Part shown: positions 1-8,306 of the stretch, piece after piece
Layout of the letters: each line of letters starts with the position of its first letter
Position numbering within the stretch: the stretch's first letter is position 1
DNA from: Coprococcus_C hominis
Lineage (GTDB): Bacteria; Bacillota; Clostridia; Lachnospirales; Lachnospiraceae
NCBI RefSeq assembly: GCF_020687505.1
Contig: NZ_JAJEQT010000003.1
Length of the DNA: 64,000 nucleotides
Reading direction: 5' to 3' (one strand)
Translations under genes and position numbers: made by a program
The notes under the pieces: generated by a model
Databases searched by the model: none
What the model saw: the letters and a program-made list of their open reading frames with translations, nothing else
Told to the model about the DNA's origin: nothing

Positions 1-329
1 TGACACCGTGGGAGCTGATAGAGCGGCGTCTTGCGGCAGCCGCTGAGGGTGATTTCGCAATCTGTCTGTACAATCCGTCCAGTCACAAACGACATGATTA
101 TCTGCAGAAAGCGTGTCAGATTCTGTTACAGAAAAAATCTGGAGATACAATCTGTGGAATCACGCGGAATATCGGGCGCGATGGCGAAGAAAAACGAATT
201 CTGACATTGGATGAGTTACTGGAGACGCAGGTGGATATGTTCACGACAGTATTTATCGGAAATTCCCAGACACGAAAAGTTGGTGACGCGATGGTGACAC
301 CGCGCGGATATAGAAGAGATAACGCATGA
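1..329 (+). CDS. cobJ: precorrin-3B C17-methyltransferase, C-terminal part (partial at window edge)
   Basis: Reading from base 3 gives 108 residues to a TGA at 327-329; the start lies outside the window. The piece begins TPWELIERRL, contains a YNPSSHKRHDYL segment and ends with a GNSQTRKVGDAMVTPRGY segment, the typical C-terminus of CobJ/CbiH in the tetrapyrrole methylase family. The enzyme uses SAM to methylate C17 and contracts the corrin ring. The stop overlaps the cobK ATG in an ATGA, so the two are translationally coupled. Only the C-terminal half can be judged; the SAM-binding start of the fold is not visible. Confidence 0.9.
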   Translation, partial: TPWELIERRLAAAAEGDFAICLYNPSSHKRHDYLQKACQILLQKKSGDTICGITRNIGRDGEEKRILTLDELLETQVDMFTTVFIGNSQTRKVGDAMVTPRGYRRDNA

Positions 330-1138
330 AAGTAGTCATATTTGGCGGTACAACGGAGGGGCGACAGCTTGCCGAGTATCTGATACAATTAAACAAGAAG
401 CAGAAAATGCAGACTATCGAAGTCCATGTTTGCGTGGCATCGGAGTATGGTGCACAGGTACTGCCGGAGGATGCCGCGCTCAAGGTGCATGTGGGTCGGC
501 TGGAGCAGGCAGATATGCAGGAATTCCTGCAGGCAGTACAGGCGGACCTCTGTGTGGATGCGACACATCCGTATGCGGTGATCGTGACACAGAATATCTA
601 TCAGGCGTGTAAGGCGGTGGAAGTTCCGTATATTCGCGTGCGGCGAGAGATGCATACCTGTGAAGCATCGGACAGTGTCTATGTTGAGGATACACAGGCG
701 GCGGTTGATTATCTGAAAGGCGCGACCGGAAACATTCTGATTACGACAGGCAGCAAAGAATTACATTTGTATACGCAGATCCCGGACTATGAATCGCGCT
801 GTACGGCGCGTGTGCTTCCAGCGCAGTCTGTGGTAGAGACATGTACGGAACTGGGATTTACCGGCAAGCATCTGATCTGCATGCAGGGCCCTTTTGATCT
901 GGAGATGAATCTGGCAACTTTGCGCTATGCAAATGCTGATTTCCTTGTGACAAAGGCAAGTGGGAAGAACGGCGGCTACGATGAAAAATGTGAGGCTGCG
1001 CTTGCCGCGGGAGTGCATCTGGTTGTGATCGGGCGTCCGAAGGAGCAGGTAGAACCGGTGATGTCACTTGCACAGGCAGAAAAATATTTGTCTGATATGA
1101 TAAGGGGCAGAAAGGAGAATCAAAAGAATGGGGAATAA
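326..1138 (+). CDS. cobK: precorrin-6A reductase
   Basis: A 270-residue protein with an N-terminal dinucleotide-binding segment FGGTTEGRQLAEY (about residues 6-18), a central DATHPYA segment and a TTGSKELH segment near residue 140, all characteristic of CobK/CbiJ. It reduces the corrin macrocycle with NAD(P)H after ring contraction; the cytosolic product goes to the CbiE step. The ATG overlaps the cobJ stop by 4 bases and the gene overlaps cbiET by 11 bases, so it is an internal gene of a tightly packed cobalamin operon. Length is normal for the family. The name cbiJ is equally applicable in an anaerobic pathway. Confidence 0.93.
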   Translation: MKVVIFGGTTEGRQLAEYLIQLNKKQKMQTIEVHVCVASEYGAQVLPEDAALKVHVGRLEQADMQEFLQAVQADLCVDATHPYAVIVTQNIYQACKAVEVPYIRVRREMHTCEASDSVYVEDTQAAVDYLKGATGNILITTGSKELHLYTQIPDYESRCTARVLPAQSVVETCTELGFTGKHLICMQGPFDLEMNLATLRYANADFLVTKASGKNGGYDEKCEAALAAGVHLVVIGRPKEQVEPVMSLAQAEKYLSDMIRGRKENQKNGE

Positions 1139-2498
1139 TGAACACACAATCGTATATTTGATCGGTATGGGACCGGGAAATTCGGATTGCCTGACGCGGG
1201 AAGCGGTACAGGCATTATCGCAGGCGACCGTATGTATCGGTGCTTCCCGCATGCTTGCGATCTGGAAGAGCCTCTGTGAAGAAGATGGGCGCGACGCGGA
1301 GCAGACATTTTATAATGCGTATAAGGCAGAAGAAATTGCAGAACTGATTCAAAATCATGTCGGAGAGACGATTGCGGTAGTGTTCTCCGGGGATATTGGC
1401 TTTTATTCTGGCGCGAAGAAGCTTTCCATGATGTTGCGGAAGGCTGTGGGGAAAGTCTGCAATATGGTGGATGACACGACAGGAACAACCGAACAGATAC
1501 AGGCAGATAAAACAATTTATGAGCTTTGTTATATTCCGGGACTCTCGTCTGTTCAGTATTTGTTTGACAAAATTGGCTGGGCATGGGAGGATGCAGAGCT
1601 TATCAGCAATCATGGCGTCTCTGCAAATATTCCAGCGAAGGTGCTGCATCATGCGAAGGTTGGTACATTGCTTGGCGGTGAAAATCAGGTGGCAGAGGTC
1701 TGTAAGCGGCTTACTGAAGTGGGATTGGGAGAAATCGCGGTAGTCGTTGGAGAGCGGTTGTCATATCCTGATGAGAAAATTACAAAGAAGTATGCCAAAA
1801 ATCTATGTGAGGAAACATTTGATAAGCTGGCGGTTGCGATATTTATAAATGATCATCCGCAGCCAAGGCGTTTAGCTCCGGGAATCAAAGATGAAATGTT
1901 TATCCGGGGTAAGGTGCCGATGACGAAGGAAGAAGTGCGGATGGTTGTAATCGCAAAGCTTGGAATTCAGGAAGACACAGGACTGGTGAAATATGATCAG
2001 AACAGCGGGCAATGCATGACAAGCAATCCTGCACCAGTCATTTACGATGTAGGAGCGGGAACGGGTTCAGTATCCATTGAGTTGTCACTCCTGACAGAGC
2101 AGGGAACGGTATATGCGATTGAGAAAAAGCCAGAAGCTGTGGAATTGTTGCATGCGAACCGAGAGAAGTTTCATGTGGGAAATATGGAGATCCTTGCGGG
2201 CGAAGCATCGGAAGTGATTCCAACGCTTCCTGCACCGACGCATGTATTTATCGGAGGAAATGGCGGAAATCTGTTCAAGATCATGGATCAGATCTATGCG
2301 AAAAATCCGAACGCACGCATTGTTCTGACTGCGGTCACATTGGAGACGCAGGCAGAAATGCTTACATTGGCAGACATAGCGAAGCGGCATAACGTGGATT
2401 TTAATATGGTACAGATGGCGGTGACGCGCAGCCGCGAAGCTGGCCCGTATCATATGATGCAAGCACAAAATCCGGTGTGGATCGTGACGATGGGATAG
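1128..2498 (+). CDS. cbiET: bifunctional precorrin-6Y C5,15-methyltransferase / decarboxylase CbiE-CbiT
   Basis: A 456-residue fusion. Residues about 8-220 are a CbiE-type tetrapyrrole methylase, with IGMGPGNSDCLT near the N-terminus, a VVFSGDIGFYSGAKKL segment and YIPGLSSVQYL. Residues about 265-456 are CbiT, with the class I SAM-binding motif YDVGAGTGSVSIEL near residue 305. Together they methylate C5 and C15 and decarboxylate the ring-C acetate. The same fusion is called CobL in aerobic organisms. The ATG at 1128 overlaps the cobK end. The 3' end runs directly into a tandem repeat that separates it from cbiA. Confidence 0.94.
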   Translation: MGNNEHTIVYLIGMGPGNSDCLTREAVQALSQATVCIGASRMLAIWKSLCEEDGRDAEQTFYNAYKAEEIAELIQNHVGETIAVVFSGDIGFYSGAKKLSMMLRKAVGKVCNMVDDTTGTTEQIQADKTIYELCYIPGLSSVQYLFDKIGWAWEDAELISNHGVSANIPAKVLHHAKVGTLLGGENQVAEVCKRLTEVGLGEIAVVVGERLSYPDEKITKKYAKNLCEETFDKLAVAIFINDHPQPRRLAPGIKDEMFIRGKVPMTKEEVRMVVIAKLGIQEDTGLVKYDQNSGQCMTSNPAPVIYDVGAGTGSVSIELSLLTEQGTVYAIEKKPEAVELLHANREKFHVGNMEILAGEASEVIPTLPAPTHVFIGGNGGNLFKIMDQIYAKNPNARIVLTAVTLETQAEMLTLADIAKRHNVDFNMVQMAVTRSREAGPYHMMQAQNPVWIVTMG

Positions 2499-2689
2499 AA
2501 AATGTACAGGAGCGACCGGAAGAAACAATAGTATAGAAAATGCACAGGAGCGACCGGAAGAAACAATAGTATAGAAAATGCACAGAAACAGCCGAGAAGA
2601 AACAATAGTATGGAAAATGGACAGGAACAGCTGGTAAGAATCAATGGTATAACATGTACAGTTACAGTCGGGGAGAAACAATGCAACAC
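2497..2689 (+). repeat. 38/39-bp tandem repeat in the cbiA leader
   Basis: Four units stand head to tail at 2497-2534, 2535-2572, 2573-2611 and 2612-2650. A degenerate fifth (2651-2689) contains the real start region of cbiA. Each unit carries an ATG followed by a purine-rich GGAAGAAACAATA stretch that resembles the cbiA Shine-Dalgarno plus start (GGGGAGAAACAATG at 2670-2683). Units 1 and 2 each hold a complete 9-residue reading frame. Units 1 and 2 differ at one position; units 3 and 4 are more diverged. Confidence 0.9.
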
Positions 2690-4075
2690 AAGAATAATAT
2701 CCAGGTAAATACCCCACGCGTGATGTTCGCAGCGACACGGAGTGGCAGCGGAAAAACAACCGTGACGTGTGGTGTGCTGGCAGCATTAAAAAAACAGAAT
2801 ATAAAGGTACAGGCGTATAAATGCGGTCCGGATTATATCGATCCGATGTTTCACCGGACGGTGCTCGGAATCGACACTGGAAATCTGGATACCTTCTTTG
2901 CGGATGCTGATGCGATTGGACGCATCCTGGCGCGAGACACGAAGGATGCAGAATTGATCGTGATGGAAGGCGTCATGGGATATTACGACGGTGTTGGTGG
3001 AACAACGACGATGGCAAGCTCTTATGAATTAAGCAAGGTTACGAAGACACCGGTCGTTCTAATCGTGGATGCGAAGGGCGCGAGTGTCACGCTTGCGGCG
3101 ATCATCCGCGGAATTATGGAATATAAGAAGGACAGCCGGATTGTAGGGGTGATATTAAACCGTGTATCACCGATGTTTTACAGCCGGATCAAGCATGTGA
3201 TCGAGACGGAATGTGGGATTCCAGTGCTTGGATATCTGCCGGAAGATGCATCATTTGCGGTACCATCCAGACACCTTGGACTGCTGCAACCGGATGAAAT
3301 GCTGAAGCAGAGAGACTGGGTGGAAACAGTTGCGGAAGCTGCCAGAAAAACGATTGATATTGACGGGATTCTGGAGATCGCGGCACAAGCAGAGATGTTG
3401 CAGATACAGAAGGCGACAGGTGAGACAGAAAAAAGCAAGTTCCCAGCCGGTTATCGCATTGGCGTGGCAAGAGATGCGGCATTTTCCTTTTATTATCGGG
3501 AGAATCTGCGCATGTTAGAGGATATGGGAGCGACACTTGTGTACTTTTCTCCGCTGACAGATGCGCATGTGTCGGAGGTGGACGCACTGATCTTTGGCGG
3601 CGGTTACCCAGAGCTTTATGCAAAGCAGTTGTACGAGAATCAGTCGATGCGTGCGTCTGTCTGGCAGGCATTGGAAGCAGGCATGCCGTGCCATGCAGAA
3701 TGTGGCGGTTTCTTATATCTTGGCAAATCACTTGCCGATGCAGAGGGAAATGTATATGAGATGGTCGGTTTCTTGGATGGTGCAGGATTCCGGACAGAGC
3801 GGCTACAGCGATTTGGGTATGTGGAGCTGGCACCGCAGGAAGCGGATGCATTTGCCGTGAATACGGTTTTGCGCGGACATGAGTTTCACTACTGGGATAG
3901 CACGGATTGTGGCGATGCCTGTTTGGCGTGGAAGCCCCTTTCCAAGCAGAAGACCTATTCGTGTATGGTGAAGAAGAAAGGAACGTTCGCCGGATTCCCA
4001 CACCTGTATTACGCGGGTGCGGAGAATTTTTTCTATCATCTATTTTTAAATAGTACAGAGAACGAAAATAGATGA
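2681..4075 (+). CDS. cbiA: cobyrinate a,c-diamide synthase
   Basis: A 464-residue glutamine-dependent amidotransferase. The N-terminal domain has the P-loop ATRSGSGKTT (about residues 18-27) followed by KCGPDYIDPMFH. The C-terminal glutaminase domain has FGGGYPELYA and the nucleophile segment HAECGGFLYLG (Cys near 340). It amidates the a and c acetates of cobyrinate using ATP and glutamine. The start at 2681 is chosen because GGGGAG lies 5-6 bases upstream. An in-frame ATG at 2654 has no ribosome site and corresponds to the ATG of the upstream repeat units. The C-terminus includes the conserved FPHLYYAG. Confidence 0.94.
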   Translation: MQHKNNIQVNTPRVMFAATRSGSGKTTVTCGVLAALKKQNIKVQAYKCGPDYIDPMFHRTVLGIDTGNLDTFFADADAIGRILARDTKDAELIVMEGVMGYYDGVGGTTTMASSYELSKVTKTPVVLIVDAKGASVTLAAIIRGIMEYKKDSRIVGVILNRVSPMFYSRIKHVIETECGIPVLGYLPEDASFAVPSRHLGLLQPDEMLKQRDWVETVAEAARKTIDIDGILEIAAQAEMLQIQKATGETEKSKFPAGYRIGVARDAAFSFYYRENLRMLEDMGATLVYFSPLTDAHVSEVDALIFGGGYPELYAKQLYENQSMRASVWQALEAGMPCHAECGGFLYLGKSLADAEGNVYEMVGFLDGAGFRTERLQRFGYVELAPQEADAFAVNTVLRGHEFHYWDSTDCGDACLAWKPLSKQKTYSCMVKKKGTFAGFPHLYYAGAENFFYHLFLNSTENENR

Positions 4076-4132
4076 AAATAGATAATATAGTTTTTGGTTA
4101 GTAATGAGGGAAGAGAAGAGTAAGAGGGTATT

Positions 4133-4780
4133 ATGTTAGAAGAGATACAGTTACAGCAGGTGCTGCCACAGGAAATTGAAAAACGAAGCTTCGAGATTAT
4201 CACAGAGGAGCTAGGAAATGTTGAATTAGATCCGCTTCAGGCACCGATTATCAAGCGGGCAATCCATACGTCGGCGGATTTTGATTATTTGAAGAATCTG
4301 ACATTTTCTGAGCTGGCAGTGGAACAGTTCCATACGGCGATAAAAAATGGAGCCTGTATTGTCACGGATACGCAGATGGCGAAATCCGGCATCAACAAGA
4401 AAGAACTTGCGAAATACGGTGGTGAGGTCTACTGCTTTATGAGCGATGACGACGTGGCAGAGATCGCGAAGAAACAAGGTTCCACGCGGGCAGTAGCAAG
4501 TATGGAGAAGGCGTGCATGTTAGACAAGCCGCTTATTTTCGCGATTGGAAATGCACCGACCGCGCTGGTGCGTCTGTATGAGCTGATCGACGAAGGAAAG
4601 CTGCATCCATGCGGCATTATTGGTGTGCCGGTTGGCTTCGTGAATGTGGTGGAAGCGAAAGAACTCATCATGCGGACACCTGTGCCGTATATTGTGGCAC
4701 GAGGCAGGAAGGGCGGTAGCAATATTGCCGCGGCAATCTGCAATGCGCTGTTGTATGAGCTGCGGGATATGGAGAAGTAA
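4133..4780 (+). CDS. cbiC: precorrin-8X methylmutase (cobalt-precorrin-8 methylmutase)
   Basis: A 215-residue protein of the CobH/CbiC family, which moves a methyl group from C11 to C12 to form (cobalt-)hydrogenobyrinate or cobyrinate. Visible signatures are AIHTSADFDYLKNL with the catalytic histidine near residue 44, TDTQMAKSGI, AIGNAPTALVRLYELI and GIIGVPVGFVNVVEAKE. AGAGGGT lies upstream of the ATG. It sits between cbiA (57-base gap) and cobT (6-base gap). Length and motifs are normal. Confidence 0.95.
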   Translation: MLEEIQLQQVLPQEIEKRSFEIITEELGNVELDPLQAPIIKRAIHTSADFDYLKNLTFSELAVEQFHTAIKNGACIVTDTQMAKSGINKKELAKYGGEVYCFMSDDDVAEIAKKQGSTRAVASMEKACMLDKPLIFAIGNAPTALVRLYELIDEGKLHPCGIIGVPVGFVNVVEAKELIMRTPVPYIVARGRKGGSNIAAAICNALLYELRDMEK

Positions 4781-4786
4781 GAAATT

Positions 4787-5848
4787 ATGAACGAGACACA
4801 GCAGAAAATCTATACACAGGCAAAGGAAAAATGGGATGCGATCGCGAAGCCAATCGACAGTCTCGGCGTGTTCGAGGATATGGTTGCCAGACTTTGTGCG
4901 ATTGCCGGGACAGTGAATCCCGGTGATTATAAGCGGCGGGCACTGCTGACGCTGTGCGCAGATCACGGCGTTGTGGCAGAGGGCGTGACGCAGACCGATG
5001 CCAGCGTGACAAAGGTCGTAGCGGAGAATATTGCACACGGCTGTTCCGGTGTCAATTATATGGCGCAGATGGCAGGCGTGGATGTGTATGCCGTCGATAT
5101 CGGTATGCGGGGAGAAGCATATCCGGATGCGACATTCGGTATGGGACATATGATAAACCGGAAGGTACAGGCTGGAACCGGGAATCTTGCGAAGGAACCT
5201 GCGATGTCGATGGAAATCTGCGACCGCGCAATTGAAGCAGGAAAAGAGCTTGTACGGGAATGTAAAGAAAAAGGCTATGAGATATTAGCGGTTGGTGAGA
5301 TGGGAATCGGAAATACAACTCCGACCTCTGCCCTGCTTGCGGCACTGCTTGATCTGCCAGCGGATACGGTGACCGGGCGCGGCGCCGGACTCAATAATGC
5401 CGGACTTGCAAGAAAGGTGCAGGTGATCACGCAGGCACTTGCGCGTGTGCAGGGAACGACCGATGCGAAGCAGCTACTCGCTGAGCTTGGCGGGCTGGAG
5501 ATCGCCGGGATGGTGGGCGTATTCTTAGGTGCCAGACAATATCAGATTCCGGTCGTGCTGGATGGTGCGATCACCTGTGTGGCGGCGCTCGTTGCGATGC
5601 GGATGGATGCCGAGATCGTAGATTATCTTCTGGCATCGCATGTGTCGGAGGAAGCGAGTGGCAGGCTGGCACTGGACGCGCTTGGACTTCCGGCAGTGAT
5701 TCATGGCAAAATGTGTCTGGGCGAAGGCAGCGGCGCAATGATGTTATTTCCGCTTTTGGATATGACATTATCCATCTATAAAAACATGGGAACGTTTGAT
5801 GATCTGTCAATCGAAGCATACAGCCGGGATGGAAAGCCGGAAGAATAG
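4787..5848 (+). CDS. cobT: nicotinate-nucleotide--dimethylbenzimidazole phosphoribosyltransferase
   Basis: A 353-residue cytosolic enzyme that transfers phosphoribose from nicotinate mononucleotide to the lower-ligand base, giving alpha-ribazole phosphate. Signatures: PIDSLGVFEDM near the N-terminus, CADHGVVAEGVT, GEMGIGNTTP, the glycine-rich TGRGAGLNN, and the C-terminal LGEGSGAMM, whose glutamate (about residue 311) corresponds to the family's catalytic base. Length matches the usual 350 residues. The ATG is 6 bases after the cbiC stop, with GGAG near the end of cbiC as ribosome site. Which lower base is used in this organism cannot be read from the sequence. Confidence 0.95.
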   Translation: MNETQQKIYTQAKEKWDAIAKPIDSLGVFEDMVARLCAIAGTVNPGDYKRRALLTLCADHGVVAEGVTQTDASVTKVVAENIAHGCSGVNYMAQMAGVDVYAVDIGMRGEAYPDATFGMGHMINRKVQAGTGNLAKEPAMSMEICDRAIEAGKELVRECKEKGYEILAVGEMGIGNTTPTSALLAALLDLPADTVTGRGAGLNNAGLARKVQVITQALARVQGTTDAKQLLAELGGLEIAGMVGVFLGARQYQIPVVLDGAITCVAALVAMRMDAEIVDYLLASHVSEEASGRLALDALGLPAVIHGKMCLGEGSGAMMLFPLLDMTLSIYKNMGTFDDLSIEAYSRDGKPEE

Positions 5849-5858
5849 GGGGGAACGC

Positions 5859-6638
5859 ATGAAACATAGAAGGATATGGATAATTATAGCGGGTGTAGTA
5901 CTGATTGTGGCTGGCGTACTCGGCGTTGTATTTGTAAGACAAAATTGGAATTCGAAGGATACGGGACCGCATTCGATTGAAATTACGTTTGGATTTGATG
6001 AGTTTACATTTATGAAGCATACGCTGTCCGAGGGTGACAGAATGAGTGCGATTATGATGGAGAACAATATTGGCATGGCAAACAGCGTGAATGATACAAG
6101 GGATTATTTTGTGTACTATGCTGATAATATGAAGGCGCAGGTTCTGATGTGTCCGTATGAGATTGACGGGGATAGAAACTACAGAGCTTCCGTGTATATT
6201 GTCTCGAAAGAGAGCGAAAATGACAGAAGAATCCACATGAGCATAGATAAATCGCAGCCGGAGTATGATACATATTATAAGGGACCGATTCAGATCGGGG
6301 ATTCGCTGGAGCAGGTATACGAGTATCTTCATATAGATGAGATCAAGAAATATGGAGAACTGGAGGAGAAAAATAACCGGAAATATTACACATGTGACAG
6401 TAACCTTGGCGTTATCACGTTTCACGAAGAACCGTTTACCGGATTGCAGGAACTGGAGAAATATAAGACGCCGGAGGAATATTTGAAGACAGGAAATACG
6501 ATCCAATACATTATTAATTTTGCTACATATGACCTGCAGGTTCAGGTTGATGAAAGTCTGACAGTTTCGCACATTAGTTTAGCTTATGATCCGGATCGGA
6601 CGACTACAAGCAGTGACCTTGCGGATATGGGCTTCTAA
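5859..6638 (+). CDS. membrane-anchored protein of unknown function inside the cobalamin operon
   Basis: A 259-residue protein not recognised as any cobalamin enzyme. The N-terminus has basic residues followed by one hydrophobic stretch of about 20 residues (IWIIIAGVVLIVAGVLGVVF), then a polar domain, which suggests a single-pass protein facing outward. There is no lipobox cysteine. The start at 5859 is preferred over an upstream in-frame ATG at 5796 inside cobT because GGGGGGAA lies 6-8 bases upstream. It sits 10 bases after cobT and 17 before cobU, so it is co-transcribed with them. It contains no metal or nucleotide motif that I recognise. Confidence 0.8.
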   Translation: MKHRRIWIIIAGVVLIVAGVLGVVFVRQNWNSKDTGPHSIEITFGFDEFTFMKHTLSEGDRMSAIMMENNIGMANSVNDTRDYFVYYADNMKAQVLMCPYEIDGDRNYRASVYIVSKESENDRRIHMSIDKSQPEYDTYYKGPIQIGDSLEQVYEYLHIDEIKKYGELEEKNNRKYYTCDSNLGVITFHEEPFTGLQELEKYKTPEEYLKTGNTIQYIINFATYDLQVQVDESLTVSHISLAYDPDRTTTSSDLADMGF

Positions 6639-6655
6639 AGAAAGGTAAATAGACG

Positions 6656-7246
6656 ATGTTACATATTGTGTATGGCGGAAGTGCCAGCGGGAAATCATCG
6701 TATGCAGAAAGCTTCGCCATGTCCTTGCAGGGCGAAGGACGGCTGCTCTACATTGCGACGATGTATCCGTATAAATGGAATACGACGGAGATTGATCCGG
6801 AGACGATGCAGCGGATTGAACGCCACCGCGCGATGCGTGCCGACAAAGGGTTTGATACGGTCGAATGTTACCGGCATGTGGAACATATTGTGGCGAAGCG
6901 GCAGGATGTGCTGCTGCTTGAATGTATGTCGAACCTGCTTGCAAATGAGATGTATCTGGAACCGGATAGTAATGCAGGCTCCGATATGGCAGAGACGATG
7001 TCCCCTGTAAGCAACAAAATCGTACAGGCGCTCATTGATTTATCTACGCGTGTGCAGGAACTGGTGATTGTCACAAATGATGTGTTCTCCGATGGCGGAA
7101 GTCTGACCTACGATGAAAGCACGCGGGAGTATGTGAAGAATCTGGCAGAGATTAACTGTGCACTCGCACGGGAGGCAGCAACCGTGACGGAGGTTGTCTG
7201 TGGGATTCCGGTCATAGTCAAGAAAAATCACCCAATGGGGAAGTAA
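6656..7246 (+). CDS. cobU: bifunctional adenosylcobinamide kinase / adenosylcobinamide-phosphate guanylyltransferase
   Basis: A 196-residue enzyme with the P-loop GGSASGKSSYAE (residues 6-17) and the segment RIERHRAMR (His near residue 55), which in CobU carries the guanylylated histidine. A later VTNDVFSDGG segment takes the place of the usual NEVG motif. It phosphorylates adenosylcobinamide and converts it to the GDP form for CobS. The last codons (after GIPVIVK) read KNHPMGK and come from a half unit of the palindromic repeat family described at 7229-7421, so the C-terminus appears to have been rebuilt by the repeat. A second, much shorter CobU-like protein lies at 9963. Confidence 0.9.
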   Translation: MLHIVYGGSASGKSSYAESFAMSLQGEGRLLYIATMYPYKWNTTEIDPETMQRIERHRAMRADKGFDTVECYRHVEHIVAKRQDVLLLECMSNLLANEMYLEPDSNAGSDMAETMSPVSNKIVQALIDLSTRVQELVIVTNDVFSDGGSLTYDESTREYVKNLAEINCALAREAATVTEVVCGIPVIVKKNHPMGK

Positions 7247-7421
7247 GGTTAAGAGTAGGAATTGGGTAGAAATTGTGAATGGAAGAAAATTCCCCAATCA
7301 TAATGCAGAAAAATGAGAAATCATTGGGGAGAAAATTGGAATATGAAAAACATCCCCAATTTCAGAGAAATGGGTAAGTCAAAATTGGGTAAAAAGTTTA
7401 GAATTATCAAAAAATCCCCAT
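7229..7421. repeat. 38-bp palindromic repeat cluster A (period 61-62 bp)
   Basis: Three 38-bp units at 7261-7298, 7323-7360 and 7384-7421 start ATTGGG and end CCCAAT or CCCCAT. They are separated by 24- and 23-bp spacers. A right half-unit ending TCACCCAAT at 7236 lies in the cobU 3' end, with the same 62-bp offset. The arms pair, for example ATTGGGGA with TCCCCAAT in unit 2. The centre is A-rich with a GAATATGAAAAA core. Cluster B at 21909-22131 is the same family. Confidence 0.85.
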
Positions 7422-7493
7422 GTAGGAACAATAGCAAGTAGGAGAAATAAGAACAAAAAGTTCGAGTAAATTGATCAGAGGAGATAAGCAACC

Positions 7494-8306
7494 ATGATGA
7501 AAGCAATCTTAATCGCATTTTCGACATATTCCAAGATACCAATGCCGCATTTCAAATGGGATCCGAAAGCCTTGCAGTACAGCATGTGCGCGTTCCCGTT
7601 GGTTGGGGCTGTGATTGGCGCGGGTGAGTTCGCGATCTGGTATCTCTTTGGTTTTCTCTTGCAGTGGTCGGAAGTCTTCACAGCGGCGCTTCTTACGATA
7701 TTCCCGATCCTGATCACAGGCGGCATCCACATGGATGGATTCCTAGATACCGTGGATGCGAAATCTTCTTATAAGTCCAAGGAGGAGAAGCTGCAGATTC
7801 TGAAAGACCCACATACCGGGGCGTTTGCAATTATCCGCGGCTGTCTGTATTTCCTGATTTATTTTGGATGCATGGCAGAAGTTGTGCATGCGCTGAACAG
7901 AGAGATACAATCCGGGACACAGTCTGGTGCGCCGGCACACGCAATGCGGTTGATGGGCGTGTTCGCGGCAGGATTTGTGCTGGAACGTGCTTTGTCCGGA
8001 CTTTCGGTACTTACATTTCAGAAAGCAAAAAAAGAAGGCATGCTGGCAGATACCGCACGCCTTGTAAATAATCGCTCGAAGGTGATCATGTTCGTATGGC
8101 TTATTGCCTGCATTGCCGCAGGCTGTGTGATACAGCCGGTTGCAGCACTTGTGGTCGCAGGCATCACCATACTGATGTTTTTCTATTATCGTTTCATGTC
8201 GTATCGCACCTTTGGCGGGATCACCGGCGATCTGGCTGGATATTTCCTGCAGATGTGCGAGCTCTGGATGTTAATTGGAACTGTCGTTTTGGTGCATGTT
8301 ATTTAA
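7494..8306 (+). CDS. cobS: adenosylcobinamide-GDP ribazoletransferase (cobalamin synthase)
   Basis: A 270-residue polytopic membrane enzyme that joins adenosylcobinamide-GDP to alpha-ribazole (phosphate), the last assembly step. The conserved acidic loop HMDGFLDTVDA followed by KEEKLQILKDPHTGAFAI is the family signature, and YRFMSYRTFGGITGDLAGY is the conserved C-terminal region; both are clear. Start at ATG 7494 with AGAGGAG about 10 bases upstream. The 3' end overlaps the stop of the convergent lipoprotein gene by 8 bases. It is separated from cobU by 247 bases holding repeat cluster A. Confidence 0.94.
   Translation: MMKAILIAFSTYSKIPMPHFKWDPKALQYSMCAFPLVGAVIGAGEFAIWYLFGFLLQWSEVFTAALLTIFPILITGGIHMDGFLDTVDAKSSYKSKEEKLQILKDPHTGAFAIIRGCLYFLIYFGCMAEVVHALNREIQSGTQSGAPAHAMRLMGVFAAGFVLERALSGLSVLTFQKAKKEGMLADTARLVNNRSKVIMFVWLIACIAAGCVIQPVAALVVAGITILMFFYYRFMSYRTFGGITGDLAGYFLQMCELWMLIGTVVLVHVI

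Noticed and set aside
7229..7421. CRISPR array
   Set aside because: Units are about 38 bp with 23-25 bp spacers, but repeats differ by many bases between units, spacers share a common purine-rich pattern, and no cas gene is present in the window.
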